Shown here one piece after another: positions 44,568-53,394 of a DNA stretch of 64,000 bases. The notes beneath the pieces were generated by a model. That model was not told where the DNA came from, made no database searches, and saw only the letters and a list, made by a program, of their open reading frames with translations. This DNA is from Nocardia miyunensis NBRC 108239. GTDB taxonomy: Bacteria > Actinomycetota > Actinomycetes > Mycobacteriales > Mycobacteriaceae. The position numbers were made by a program, and so were the translations under genes. Position 1 is the first letter of the stretch. The number at the start of each line of letters is the position of its first letter. The stretch covers positions 58,140 through 122,139 of the forward strand of contig NZ_BDBQ01000053.1 of the NCBI RefSeq assembly GCF_001613065.1, read 5' to 3'.

Positions 44568-45769
44568 AGGTCGTCTCCCGTGGTGATCGATCCCCGGGTC
44601 GCGGGCAGGAATCGGATGCAAGTCGGCCGCGGCACCGGGATCTCCCGACGGTCCGCGAGCAGTTTCCCGGTCAAGAGGTCGATCCGGTGCACGGCCACGA
44701 CGCCGGAGTCGGTGCAGGCCACGTACACCGCGCGACCGTCCGGGTCCACGGTGATCCCGCGCGGTCGCCCGCCTCCGGCATCGACGAGTTCGAGCGGCTC
44801 CAACGTGCCGTCCGCCGGGTCCACGGCCAGGACGCAGACCGAGTCATCGCCGCGATTGCTCGCGTACAGGTAGCCGCCGCCGGGATGGAAGGCGATATCG
44901 GACGGGTGGTTGTCGCCCGGGTCGCGGAACGGCACCGTCGATGCCGATTGCCGGTATTCGAGCGAACCGTCGTCGGTGTTCAACGCGAAAACGTCTATGC
45001 TGGAATGCAATTCGTTCACCACGTAGAGCAGCCCGTTCGACGGGTGGAACGCCGGGTGCCGAGGCGCGCGCCCGGCCGCGGACCAATAGCCGCCCGCCGC
45101 GCCGAGGCGGCCGTCCTCGTGGATCCGGAACGTCCGGATCCGATCCGTGCCCTTGTCGCAGACGACCAGAAAACGCCCGGTGGGATCGATCAGGGCGGCG
45201 TGCGGGTGCGAACCCCGCTGATGGGTCGGGTCGGGGCCCGGTTCGGCGGCCAGAATCTCCACGTGACACACCGGGCCGAGCCCCCCGGACCGGACCGGCA
45301 GCACGGCGACCGTCCCGTCGTCGTACAGCATGTCCGCCGCGGCGGTGCGCGTCCGGTCGTCCCAGCGGACGCGAACCGCCGCGTGGTGCGCGTTGCCGTG
45401 GTTGGCCACGAAGACGAACCGGCCCTTCGGGTCGACACTCACATACGACGGGTTGGGCCCCACCGAGGACACCGTGTCCTCGCGGGTCAACCGCCCGGTT
45501 TCCGGGTCGATCGCATAGCTGGTGGCGAAGCCGCCGCCGGTCCCGCCGACGATGTCCTTGCGCTCATCGAGCACGTAGACCGCGGGCCGAACCGGATCGA
45601 ACGCGAGGAAACCGACGTTCAGGTTCGTGTCGTGGGTGCCGACGAGCTCCCATTCTCCGTCCGGCTCGGCGATTCGGTAGACGTGCACTCCCCCGCGATC
45701 GCCCGCGCCGTACAGGCCGTCGGTCCAGGACGACACCATCACGAGTCGTTCATGTGCCGTGAGGTTCAT
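44564..45769 (-). CDS. Seven-bladed beta-propeller lactonase (6-phosphogluconolactonase/muconate cyclase-like)
   Basis: A 401-residue protein with repeated propeller blades ending in lines such as SYVSVDPKGRFVFVANHGN, HAALIDPTGRFLVVCDKGTDRI, HPAFHPSNGLLYVVNELHSSIDVF, DIAFHPGGGYLYASNRGDDSV and GITVDPDGRAVYVACTDSG. This is the lactonase family of Pgl (YbhE) and of fungal 3-carboxy-cis,cis-muconate cyclase. The His and Arg of the active site are plausible in PHAALIDPTGR and NELHSS. AGGAAGGAAA precedes the ATG at 45769. It links the transporter to the degradation enzymes in the operon. Confidence 0.85.
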   Translation of the reverse strand: MNLTAHERLVMVSSWTDGLYGAGDRGGVHVYRIAEPDGEWELVGTHDTNLNVGFLAFDPVRPAVYVLDERKDIVGGTGGGFATSYAIDPETGRLTREDTVSSVGPNPSYVSVDPKGRFVFVANHGNAHHAAVRVRWDDRTRTAAADMLYDDGTVAVLPVRSGGLGPVCHVEILAAEPGPDPTHQRGSHPHAALIDPTGRFLVVCDKGTDRIRTFRIHEDGRLGAAGGYWSAAGRAPRHPAFHPSNGLLYVVNELHSSIDVFALNTDDGSLEYRQSASTVPFRDPGDNHPSDIAFHPGGGYLYASNRGDDSVCVLAVDPADGTLEPLELVDAGGGRPRGITVDPDGRAVYVACTDSGVVAVHRIDLLTGKLLADRREIPVPRPTCIRFLPATRGSITTGDDL

Positions 45770-45812
45770 ATTTCCTTCCTCCAGTCGAGCCCCGGCCGGG
45801 GACGAACACAGC

Positions 45813-46682
45813 TCACCCCTTGACCGCGCCGCCGAGCACGCCTCGCACGAAGAACCGTTGCAGGGCAAGGAATACCGCGGCGGGCACCACGATCGAGAGC
45901 GCCGCGGCGGCCAGGATCAGGTTCTGGTCCTGGGTCTCCCCCTGGGCCAGGCTGGCGATCGTCGTCGTCAGCGGGGAGTTGCTGCCCTGCGCGCCGATGA
46001 AGATCAGCGGACCGAGCAACTCGTTCCAGCCCCAGAGGAAGAAGATGACGCCGACCCCGGCGATGCTGCCCCGGGTCACCGGGACCACGACGCGCAGGAA
46101 GGTGTCGACATTCGACGCGCCATCGATCGACGCGGCCTCGACCAGTTCCCGGGGGACCGACTCGAACGCGGCGGTCAGGACCAGGATTCCGAACGGGACC
46201 GACAATCCCAATTCGTAGATCCACACCGAGGCCACGGTCCCGTCCAAGCCGACGCTGTGCACCATGCGCAACAGCGGAGCCAGCACGATCTGCGGCGGGA
46301 TCACCTGCAGTGCGGTGACGAAGAGCAGGACCGCCCGGCGTCCGGGTAGCGACATGATGGTCAGCACGAACGCGGCGACGCAGCAGAGCAGGACGCCGAT
46401 CACCGTGGTGGGCACGGCGATCGCGATACTCGCCAGGAACTTCGGCCCGAGATGGTTCTGGTTGAAGGCGTTCAGATAGTTGTTCACGCCGAACGGGGCT
46501 CTCGCCACCGCCGTCCACCAGCCGTTGTTCACGCTGAACGTGTTCGGGATGAACGAGCTGACGAGCATTCCGAGGATCGGCACCACCCACGCCACGCACA
46601 CCACGATGAGAAACACGTGGGTGGGGATCCGTGCGAGTCGCCGAGCCACCGACGCGGTGGCTGTACGCATGGGCTGTCTCAT
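45813..46682 (-). CDS. ABC sugar-type permease (MalG/UgpE-like)
   Basis: A 289-residue inner-membrane subunit of a CUT1-type importer with about six hydrophobic segments. The EAA loop is LVEAASIDGASNVDTFLRVVVPVTRG. ATG at 46682 overlaps the stop of the first permease (ATGA). It pairs with the MalF-like subunit and the lipoprotein SBP. No ATPase gene is near, so a shared MsmK/UgpC-type ATPase encoded elsewhere is likely. Confidence 0.92.
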   Translation of the reverse strand: MRQPMRTATASVARRLARIPTHVFLIVVCVAWVVPILGMLVSSFIPNTFSVNNGWWTAVARAPFGVNNYLNAFNQNHLGPKFLASIAIAVPTTVIGVLLCCVAAFVLTIMSLPGRRAVLLFVTALQVIPPQIVLAPLLRMVHSVGLDGTVASVWIYELGLSVPFGILVLTAAFESVPRELVEAASIDGASNVDTFLRVVVPVTRGSIAGVGVIFFLWGWNELLGPLIFIGAQGSNSPLTTTIASLAQGETQDQNLILAAAALSIVVPAAVFLALQRFFVRGVLGGAVKG

Positions 46683-47629
46683 TTCCGCAGCTGCCTGATG
46701 TTGAAGTAGACGATGGGCAGTACCAGCACGACCAGGAACACCGACAGCGCACTGGCCTGTCCGAGGTCGTTGGCCAGGAACAGCTCGGTGTAGATCTTGT
46801 TGGAGAGGACGTCCGAGTTGTAGGAACCGCCGGTCATGATGTAGACGATGTCGAAGATCTTCAGGGCGTAGATGACCTGGATCGTCCCGACGGTCACGAT
46901 GGTCGGCCAGAGCACCGGCAGCGTGACGTGCCGCAGGATCCCCAGTCCGTTGGCCCCGTCGATCCGGGCGGCCTCGACGAGTTCGGCCGGGATCGCCTTG
47001 ACGCCGGTCGACAGGATGATGGTGGCGATGCCCGCGTGCACCCACACCGCGGCCAGGATGATCGAGAACGTGCTCAGCCGCGGGTTCTGGATCCATGCCT
47101 GCGACCCGATGCCAGGAATCAGCGAGGCCAGCGCGGAAACGGTGCCGGTCTGCGGCTTGTGCTCCGACCGGTACTGGTACATCAGCTGGAAGATGACGGC
47201 CGTCGCGGTCAGCGAGATCGCGGTGGGCAGCATGACGATCGTCATCGCGATCCGCTCGTAGCGGACGCGGTCCGCGCAGATCGCCACGATCAGCCCGACC
47301 AGGGTGGTCACCACGGTGAACGCGACGACCCAGATCAGGTTGTTCCGCAGCACGGGCAGTACCGAGGCGTTGGTGAATATCCGCCAGTAGTTCGACAAGC
47401 CCACGAAGTCGGATCCGTCGGCGTTGTAGCAGCTTTTCACGATGCTGTACAGCACCGGGTAGATCAGAACGGCGCCGAGCACCGCCGCGGCGGGCAGGAA
47501 CCACGCTCCCGCGCGGACCCGCGCTCGCAGGCTCGTCCTGCGGATCGGGACCGTGACCTTCTCGGTCGCGATCAGCCAACCGGTTACCACGATCGGGATG
47601 GCGATCACGCCGACGATCAGATTCGTCAT
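46679..47629 (-). CDS. ABC sugar-type permease (MalF/UgpA-like)
   Basis: A 316-residue membrane subunit with about six to seven hydrophobic segments and the EAA loop LVEAARIDGANGLGILRHVTLPVLWP. FVGLSNYWRIFTN is the usual periplasmic-loop sequence of CUT1 MalF-type subunits. It begins 27 bases after the SBP stop and overlaps the next permease. Confidence 0.92.
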   Translation of the reverse strand: MTNLIVGVIAIPIVVTGWLIATEKVTVPIRRTSLRARVRAGAWFLPAAAVLGAVLIYPVLYSIVKSCYNADGSDFVGLSNYWRIFTNASVLPVLRNNLIWVVAFTVVTTLVGLIVAICADRVRYERIAMTIVMLPTAISLTATAVIFQLMYQYRSEHKPQTGTVSALASLIPGIGSQAWIQNPRLSTFSIILAAVWVHAGIATIILSTGVKAIPAELVEAARIDGANGLGILRHVTLPVLWPTIVTVGTIQVIYALKIFDIVYIMTGGSYNSDVLSNKIYTELFLANDLGQASALSVFLVVLVLPIVYFNIRQLRK

Positions 47630-47656
47630 GGATTCACTCCTGGAACAGCCATGTTG

Positions 47657-49042
47657 CTACTCGTTTCCGGCCCGGATCTCTTCGATGCCCTGCAGGATCG
47701 CGTCCAGACTCGAGGGATCGGCGATCACGTTGACGCAGGCCCGGTAGTACGCGCTGAGCAGAACCGGGTCCATCTGCGTGAGCGAGCCGAGCACCGCGGA
47801 GGTGGCGTGGTCCATATGCGCCTGGATGTCACGCATCGGCTGGTTCGGCAGCGCCGACGGTGCGACCTTCTTGTTCGCCACTGTCCATTCGCCGCCCGCC
47901 GCCAGCAGCGACTGGAATTCCGCGCTCGCGTAATAGCGCATGAAGGCCCGGCCCTGCGGGGTGTCCTTCATCAGATAGGCGACGTGACCGTTCATCAGCT
48001 GGCTGCCGCCGGAGTGACCGGGCGGGAACGGCAGGGATGCGATGTCGACGCCGGGCGCCAGCTTGCGGGGGCTGTTCGACATGAACACGTTCTGCCCGAA
48101 TTCGCCGTACTGGGTCAGCTGACACGAGGGCTGCCGGGTGAACATTCCCGCGCCGATCTGCGCGGTCGGGGTCGACAATGCCTGGTACGGGCCGCCGTCG
48201 ACCATGCGGTCATCGCTGGCGATCTTGCTGAACTCGCTGAACGCCTGTTTCACCTCCGGGGAGGTGAAGGGCAGTTCGCCGCGGGTGAACCGGTCCACGA
48301 CCCGCGGTCCGTGCTGGGCGAGCATGATGCTCTCGATGAAGTACGTGGCTGCCGCGCCGGTGCCCGCGCCCTGGCTGAACGCCATGCACCACGGCGCGGT
48401 GCCGGTCTCGGCCTGGCGCTTGGACCAGGCCGCGAGATCTTCCCAGGCGCCGAAGGAGGAGGGGCCGGTGTAGCTCTTCGGGTTGTGCCACAGGACGTAC
48501 GAGTCGGTCTCGGCGAACAGGCCGTAGAGGTTTCCCTCGACCGTCATCGAGTTGATCAGCTGCGGCGAGAACTCGTTCCGCAGAGCGTCGACGTCCATGA
48601 ACGTGTTCAGCGGCACGAGGTGTCCGCCCTTCAGATATGTTTTCAGGCCGCCGGATGTGCCCGCGTAATAGACGTCCGGGGGCGTGCCCGCGCTCAGGCG
48701 GGTGGACACGATGGTGTTCGCGTCGTGCGAGCCCTGATAGTTGACCCTGATACCCGTCGCGTCCTCGAACGGTTTCAGCGCCGCGGCCAGGATGGCGCCC
48801 TCCGGTCCGCTGACGATGCCGACGACGTTGAGCGAACCGCCGATCTTCTTGCCGCCGTTGTCGGCGGTCGCCCTGTCCTGGGCCGCGCGGGTCAGCTCTG
48901 CGGGCAACGCCACCGCCTTTGCCGATCCCCCGCCGGTCGCCGTCGGCCAGTGCCGGCCGCAGGCGCTCGTCGCGAAAACGAGCACCACCACCAGACCGCT
49001 GAGTATCACGGTCGTTCCGCGGTACCTGAGTGCTCTCGTCAT
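47657..49042 (-). CDS. ABC importer substrate-binding lipoprotein (CUT1 type)
   Basis: A 461-residue lipoprotein. The signal peptide ends VVVLVFATSAC (lipobox ATSAC, lipid on the Cys), and the mature protein follows the extracellular solute-binding family 1 layout (LNVVGIVSGPEGAILAAALKPFEDATGIRVNYQGSHD). It recognises the imported compound; sugars are usual in this family, but sugar acids or their conjugates are possible. The ATG at 49042 has GAGG upstream; 49063 is a second in-frame ATG. First gene of the nine-gene operon, with the operator-like motif at 49174-49186. Confidence 0.92.
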   Translation of the reverse strand: MTRALRYRGTTVILSGLVVVLVFATSACGRHWPTATGGGSAKAVALPAELTRAAQDRATADNGGKKIGGSLNVVGIVSGPEGAILAAALKPFEDATGIRVNYQGSHDANTIVSTRLSAGTPPDVYYAGTSGGLKTYLKGGHLVPLNTFMDVDALRNEFSPQLINSMTVEGNLYGLFAETDSYVLWHNPKSYTGPSSFGAWEDLAAWSKRQAETGTAPWCMAFSQGAGTGAAATYFIESIMLAQHGPRVVDRFTRGELPFTSPEVKQAFSEFSKIASDDRMVDGGPYQALSTPTAQIGAGMFTRQPSCQLTQYGEFGQNVFMSNSPRKLAPGVDIASLPFPPGHSGGSQLMNGHVAYLMKDTPQGRAFMRYYASAEFQSLLAAGGEWTVANKKVAPSALPNQPMRDIQAHMDHATSAVLGSLTQMDPVLLSAYYRACVNVIADPSSLDAILQGIEEIRAGNE

Positions 49043-49173
49043 TGAGACCTCGTATCTCGTCATTGAGTCGTGCTTCGAGTCCCACCTCGTGCGGAGGTCG
49101 GCGGGACGAGATCCGGCGGTGGAGCCATATGGCTCACCCGATCACATCGTCGCCACCAGGACAAAGGGATACT

Positions 49174-49186
49174 CGATTATCGATAA
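49174..49186. promoter_or_regulatory. CGATTATCGATAA operator-like site (copy 1)
   Basis: Contains the perfect palindrome TTATCGATAA. It lies 132 bases upstream of the ABC SBP start, directly after the DhaL stop. The CGATTATCGAT core recurs at 51939-51954 in the DapA/dehydrogenase promoter region. Confidence 0.6.
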
Positions 49187-49193
49187 ATTGCGG

Positions 49194-49832
49194 TCAGTTC
49201 GGCTCTGCCGACGACTCGGCCGCGGCGGCGATCGCCCGCAGCAGCTCCACGTAGAACGCCGCACCCGGGTCCGGGTGCCCGACCCCGCGCTCCCCGACCC
49301 ATCCCGCCCGGCCGCGCCGGCCCGGCAGATTCGTCGTCGCGTCGAGTCCGCTCTGCGCCGCGTCGATCATGGCGGCGAGAAGCGTTCCCGGAGCGACGTT
49401 CGCGGCCGCCACGATGCTGGGCGCGATGGCGTCCAGAACGGTTTTGTCGCCCAGGTCGGCCTTGCCTCGCTCGGCGATCCGGTCGTAGACCGCCCGCAGG
49501 ATGTCCGGGACCAGAGCCGGGGAGAACAGCACGCCGGGCGCGACGCCCTTGGCCGCGGCGAGCAGTCCCGTGCCGACCAACGCCGCCATCGTGGACGGGT
49601 TCGCCCGGGAGAAGGCCGAGGCCGCGGTGATCAGCACTCCCTCGAGGTCCGCGGGCGTGGCGGTCCGCAGCGCTTCCCGGACCGCGGCAGCGCCCCGGCC
49701 GACGGTGATACCGAGATCGCCGTCGCCCACGGCGGCGTCGAGTTCGCGCAGGTACTCGGTCCGGCCGGTGAGCCGGTCGAGAGCGTCGTCGAGGATCCCG
49801 ACGACCATATCGGTGGGCAGATCCGCGCTCAT
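49194..49832 (-). CDS. DhaL-type dihydroxyacetone/tetrulose kinase subunit
   Basis: A 212-residue protein of the DAK phosphatase-fold L domain. LRELDAAVGDGDLGITVGRG has the Asp-rich (GDGDxG) motif that holds Mg-ADP, and GLLAAAKG and LGDKTVLDAIAP follow the usual pattern. It binds ATP (or ADP in the PTS version) and phosphorylates the DhaK-bound keto-sugar. No PTS subunit is near, so an ATP-dependent two-gene kinase is likely. ATG overlaps the DhaK stop (ATGA). Confidence 0.92.
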   Translation of the reverse strand: MSADLPTDMVVGILDDALDRLTGRTEYLRELDAAVGDGDLGITVGRGAAAVREALRTATPADLEGVLITAASAFSRANPSTMAALVGTGLLAAAKGVAPGVLFSPALVPDILRAVYDRIAERGKADLGDKTVLDAIAPSIVAAANVAPGTLLAAMIDAAQSGLDATTNLPGRRGRAGWVGERGVGHPDPGAAFYVELLRAIAAAAESSAEPN

Positions 49833-50839
49833 GATCGCACTGCCTGGGTGAAGAAGGGCGAGGACGCGGGCGCGTCCAGCAACTCGGCGAGTTCATCGTC
49901 GAGAGCGATGACCGTGATCGAAGCACCCGCCATCTCGAGGCTGGTCGCGAATTCGCCGATGTAGTTGCGATGTTCGACCTGGCCGTTCGCGTCGAGCACG
50001 GCCCGCGCGCGGCGGTACAGCAGATACAGCTCCTCCGGCGGTGTCGCGCCGAGCCCGTTGACCAGGATCGCCACCCGGCTTCCCGATTCCGGCCGCAGAT
50101 CCGCGAGCACGGCCTCGATGAGGGTCGTCGCGATCTCGTCCGCGGACTTCAACTTCGTCCGCTCGGCTCCCGGCTCACCGTGGATCCCGATGCCGATCTC
50201 CATCTCGTCATCGCCGATCGTGAAGGTGGGCTTGCCCGCCTCGGGCAGGATCGTCGGGGAAAGACCGACGCCGACCGTGCGGGTCGCGGCGACCGCCTTG
50301 GCGGCCAGCCGAGCGACCTCGTCGAGGGAGTCGCCGCGTTCGGCCGCGGCCCCCGCGATCTTGAAGGCGAACACCATTCCCGCGACACCGCGACGTTCCG
50401 AGGCCCGCTCGGCGGGTGCGCTGAGCGCGTCGTCGGTGACCAGGACGGTCCGGGTGTCGATACCCTCCACCTCGGCCAGATCACCGGCGAGGTCGAAGTT
50501 GAACACGTCCCCGCCGTAGTTCCCGTACAGGTAAAGCACACCCGCACCGCCGTCGGCTGCTCGCGTCGCGGCGAGCATCTGCTCGGCCGACGGCGAGGAG
50601 AACACGTTGCCGATCGCGACCGCGCTGCACAGTCCCCGGCCCACATACCCCAGGAACATCGGAAGGTGCCCAGACCCTCCGCCGGTCACGATGCCTACCC
50701 GTCCGGCCGCCGGGGCATCGGCCCGGGCGAGCGCCCGGTTGTCCTCCGATGCCGAGCGCAGCTGATCGGGGTGCGCCAGGAGCAGCCCGTCGATGACCTC
50801 GTCGACGAATCGGTCCGGCTGATTGATCAGTTTCTTCAC
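49829..50839 (-). CDS. DhaK-type dihydroxyacetone/tetrulose kinase subunit
   Basis: A 336-residue K domain. TGGGSGHLPMFLGYVG binds the substrate phosphate side, and the covalent-hemiaminal histidine is in GIGIHGEPGAER. It carries the small ketose (dihydroxyacetone, erythrulose or a related triose/tetrose). GTG at 50839 has AAGGAG upstream. A gap of 137 bases separates it from the DapA-family gene. Substrates of homologues in sugar-acid operons include L- and D-tetruloses, so dihydroxyacetone is not assured. Confidence 0.9.
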   Translation of the reverse strand: MKKLINQPDRFVDEVIDGLLLAHPDQLRSASEDNRALARADAPAAGRVGIVTGGGSGHLPMFLGYVGRGLCSAVAIGNVFSSPSAEQMLAATRAADGGAGVLYLYGNYGGDVFNFDLAGDLAEVEGIDTRTVLVTDDALSAPAERASERRGVAGMVFAFKIAGAAAERGDSLDEVARLAAKAVAATRTVGVGLSPTILPEAGKPTFTIGDDEMEIGIGIHGEPGAERTKLKSADEIATTLIEAVLADLRPESGSRVAILVNGLGATPPEELYLLYRRARAVLDANGQVEHRNYIGEFATSLEMAGASITVIALDDELAELLDAPASSPFFTQAVRS

Positions 50840-50976
50840 GAAAGTCTCCTTGTCCGGGACACCGCGTACAGCCCCCTCACAGCTGTCGCGGCGCAGGCGG
50901 CGGGCGGCAGGACAGCGGTGGTCACCGTCCCGGCCATCCCCCTGCCACCTCGATCACCAGGAACTGCGAATTCAGC

Positions 50977-51891
50977 TCAGGACGCGTTCCCGGACAGCGC
51001 GGTCTTCGCCACTCCAAGCCCCTGCTCCAGCAACTCGAGCTCCTCCTTCGACAGCGGCACGAAGGGTGCGCGCGCCGGTCCGACCTCGCGGCCCTGCAGG
51101 GTGGCGACCGCCTTGACCCACGACGGCCAGTTCTTGCCGTTCATCACCGCACGCGTCAGCGGCGCGATGGCGTAGTGGATGCGCTGGGCCTCGGCGAAGT
51201 CGTTGCGCTGGATGGCGTCGAACATCGCGATGCTCTCGGCGGGGAACATCGCGCCGGTGCCGGAGATCGAACCGGTCGCGCCCAGGGCGAGTCCGGGGAA
51301 CAGCAGGTGGTCCTGCGCCCACGTCACCGAGATCCGGTCGGCGACGGTATCGAGCAGTTCCGACAGCGTCGCGAACGAGCCGCCAACGCTCTCCTTGGTG
51401 GCGATGACCGCGTCGATGTCCGCCAGCTTGCGGGTGACCTCGGGAGTCACCGAGGCCGAGGCCAGCACGTTGTAGATGATGACCGGCAGCTCGGTCTCAC
51501 GGTGGATCCGGTCGTAGAAATCGACGAATCCGTCGAAGCTCGGGGCCTGGTAGATCGGCGGGGTCACCATCACGCCGACCGCGCCGACGTCCTTCGCCGC
51601 GCGGCCGCGGGCAACGGCGTCGCGGGTGGTCGTGGTGATGATCCCGGTCACAACCGGAACCCGGCCCGCCACCCGCTCGACGGCCAGGCGGGTCAGCCTG
51701 GTCAGCTCCTCCCCCGAAAGCGCATGCCCCTCACCGGTGCTGCCGCCGACGACGAGGCCGGTCACCGGGAATTGCAGCTGGTAGTCGATGTCGGCCAGGA
51801 ACGCCGCCTCGTTGATCTCACCGTCCGCGTCGAAGGGTGTGTACAGCGGGGGGAAGATGCCGCGCACGTCGTCTTTGGTGAGCACTGCCAT
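50977..51891 (-). CDS. DapA/dihydrodipicolinate-synthase family lyase
   Basis: A 304-residue Schiff-base aldolase/dehydratase barrel. The lysine is in VIATKESVGG, the catalytic tyrosine in VIIYNVLAS, and GGSTGEGHALSGEE is the carboxylate-binding loop. In the same cluster as a ketoglutarate-semialdehyde dehydrogenase, such proteins are often 5-dehydro-4-deoxyglucarate dehydratase or KDG aldolase; true DHDPS is unlikely here. ATG at 51891. Divergent from the dehydrogenase, with the operator-like site between. Confidence 0.9.
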   Translation of the reverse strand: MAVLTKDDVRGIFPPLYTPFDADGEINEAAFLADIDYQLQFPVTGLVVGGSTGEGHALSGEELTRLTRLAVERVAGRVPVVTGIITTTTRDAVARGRAAKDVGAVGVMVTPPIYQAPSFDGFVDFYDRIHRETELPVIIYNVLASASVTPEVTRKLADIDAVIATKESVGGSFATLSELLDTVADRISVTWAQDHLLFPGLALGATGSISGTGAMFPAESIAMFDAIQRNDFAEAQRIHYAIAPLTRAVMNGKNWPSWVKAVATLQGREVGPARAPFVPLSKEELELLEQGLGVAKTALSGNAS

Positions 51892-51938
51892 GTGAATCGG
51901 ATCCTTCTGTTGGTGCTGTCGTCCAGAGAGACTATGGT

Positions 51939-51954
51939 CGATAATCGATAATCG
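51939..51954. promoter_or_regulatory. CGATAATCGATAATCG operator-like site (copy 2)
   Basis: Reverse complement CGATTATCGATTATCG contains the same CGATTATCGAT core as the 49174 site, with overlapping palindromes. It is in the 87-base divergent promoter region, 48 bases from the DapA start and 25 from the dehydrogenase start. Confidence 0.6.
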
Positions 51955-51978
51955 CGCAACTACCGAGGAGGCAGACGA

Positions 51979-53394
51979 GTGACGGTCGTGAACACCCCAG
52001 CCGTGCAGAACGCGGCGGACACCGAGTTCGTGCAATCGGTCGTGCAGCACGCGACCACCGCCTTCGCGACGAATCTCGCGCGGACGCCAACCGAACACGC
52101 CGATCTGCTTCGAGCGCTGGCCGACGCATTGCAGGAGCACGAATCCGAACTCGTCGCGATCGCGCACACCGAGACGGCGCTGCCGCTGCCGCGACTGCAC
52201 AACGAACTGGGCCGCACGGCGTTTCAGCTACGGTTCCTGGCCGACCAGGTCACCGATGGCGAATTCCTCGACGGCGGAACCGATGACGCCGATCCGGACT
52301 GGCCGGTCGCGCCCCGCCCGAGGCTGGCTCGGCGGCTGGTGCCGCTCGGGCCGGTGGCGGTCTTCGCCGCCTCGAACTTTCCCTTCGCGTTCTCGGTGCT
52401 GGGCGGGGACACCGCGTCGGCACTGGCGACCGGCTGCACCGTGATCGTCAAGGCGCACCCCGGCCACCTCGAACTCTCCCGTGCCGTCGCGGCCCTCGCC
52501 ACGGAGGTCATCGAGCAAAAGGGCTATCCCGCAGGCACATTCGCCCTGATCGAAGGCGATGAGGCCGGTCGCGCCCTCATCGTCGACGACGGCGTGGAAG
52601 CGGTCTCGTTCACCGGATCCACGGCCGTCGGCCGCCTACTCGCGGACCTGATCGCCGCCCGGCCGCGCCCGGTGCCGTTCTACGGCGAACTCGGCAGCGT
52701 CAACCCGATCTTCATCCTGCCCTCCGCCGCGAACAACGACACCCTCGCCGGATTGGTCACCTCGTTCACCCTGAGTGTCGGGCAGTTCTGCACCAAGCCC
52801 GGCATCGTATTCCTGCCCGCGTCGGCCGACCTGGAGGTCATCGGGCAGAAGGCCGCCGCCGTGTCCGCCGCCCGGATGCTGACCGGTTCCATCCGCGAGC
52901 GCTTCCTCGCCGAAACCTCCCGGCTCGCCGCCCTTCCCGGCGTCACCACGATTTACGCGGGCAACGACGACGGGGACGCCGTCGCACCACGGGCTTACGA
53001 GGTCTCGCTGCGCGCCGTCCTGGACGACCCGGAGCCCTATCTCGCCGAACTCTTCGGCCCGGCAGCGGTTTTCGTCCGCTACGACCACGAAGACGAACTG
53101 CTCGCCGCGGCGAGCCTGTTCCGGGGCGAGCTGACCGCCGCTATCCATACCGCCGAACCGGACCTCCCGACCTGGACCCTGGCCGACCGGCTGGCCCGGT
53201 TCGCCGGACGGGTCCTGCTCAACGAGTGGCCGACCGGAGTCGCGGTGACCACGGCGATGCAGCACGGCGGCCCCTACCCCGCCAGCAGTTCCGCCCGGGA
53301 CACCGCCGTCGGCCGCTTCGCCCTGGATCGATTCCTGCGTCCGGTCGTATTGCAGAACTTCCCCGACCGGCCGAGCCCGGGCTCCCGGTCATGA
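51979..53394 (+). CDS. 2-ketoglutaric-semialdehyde (2,5-dioxovalerate) dehydrogenase
   Basis: A 471-residue aldehyde dehydrogenase of the KGSADH branch. YGELGSVNPIF holds the general-base Glu, GQFCTKPGIVFLP the catalytic Cys near residue 270, and FTGSTAVGR the nucleotide turn. The YGELGSVNP/CTKPG style is characteristic of dehydrogenases in pentose and glucarate degradation, giving 2-oxoglutarate. The GTG at 51979 has GGAGG upstream. It is divergent from the DapA-type gene and overlaps the GntR gene (ATGA). Confidence 0.88.
   Translation: MTVVNTPAVQNAADTEFVQSVVQHATTAFATNLARTPTEHADLLRALADALQEHESELVAIAHTETALPLPRLHNELGRTAFQLRFLADQVTDGEFLDGGTDDADPDWPVAPRPRLARRLVPLGPVAVFAASNFPFAFSVLGGDTASALATGCTVIVKAHPGHLELSRAVAALATEVIEQKGYPAGTFALIEGDEAGRALIVDDGVEAVSFTGSTAVGRLLADLIAARPRPVPFYGELGSVNPIFILPSAANNDTLAGLVTSFTLSVGQFCTKPGIVFLPASADLEVIGQKAAAVSAARMLTGSIRERFLAETSRLAALPGVTTIYAGNDDGDAVAPRAYEVSLRAVLDDPEPYLAELFGPAAVFVRYDHEDELLAAASLFRGELTAAIHTAEPDLPTWTLADRLARFAGRVLLNEWPTGVAVTTAMQHGGPYPASSSARDTAVGRFALDRFLRPVVLQNFPDRPSPGSRS

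Noticed and set aside
46631..49045. 804-codon open frame on the plus strand
   Set aside because: Antisense to the ABC permeases and SBP, which have unmistakable membrane and lipobox features.
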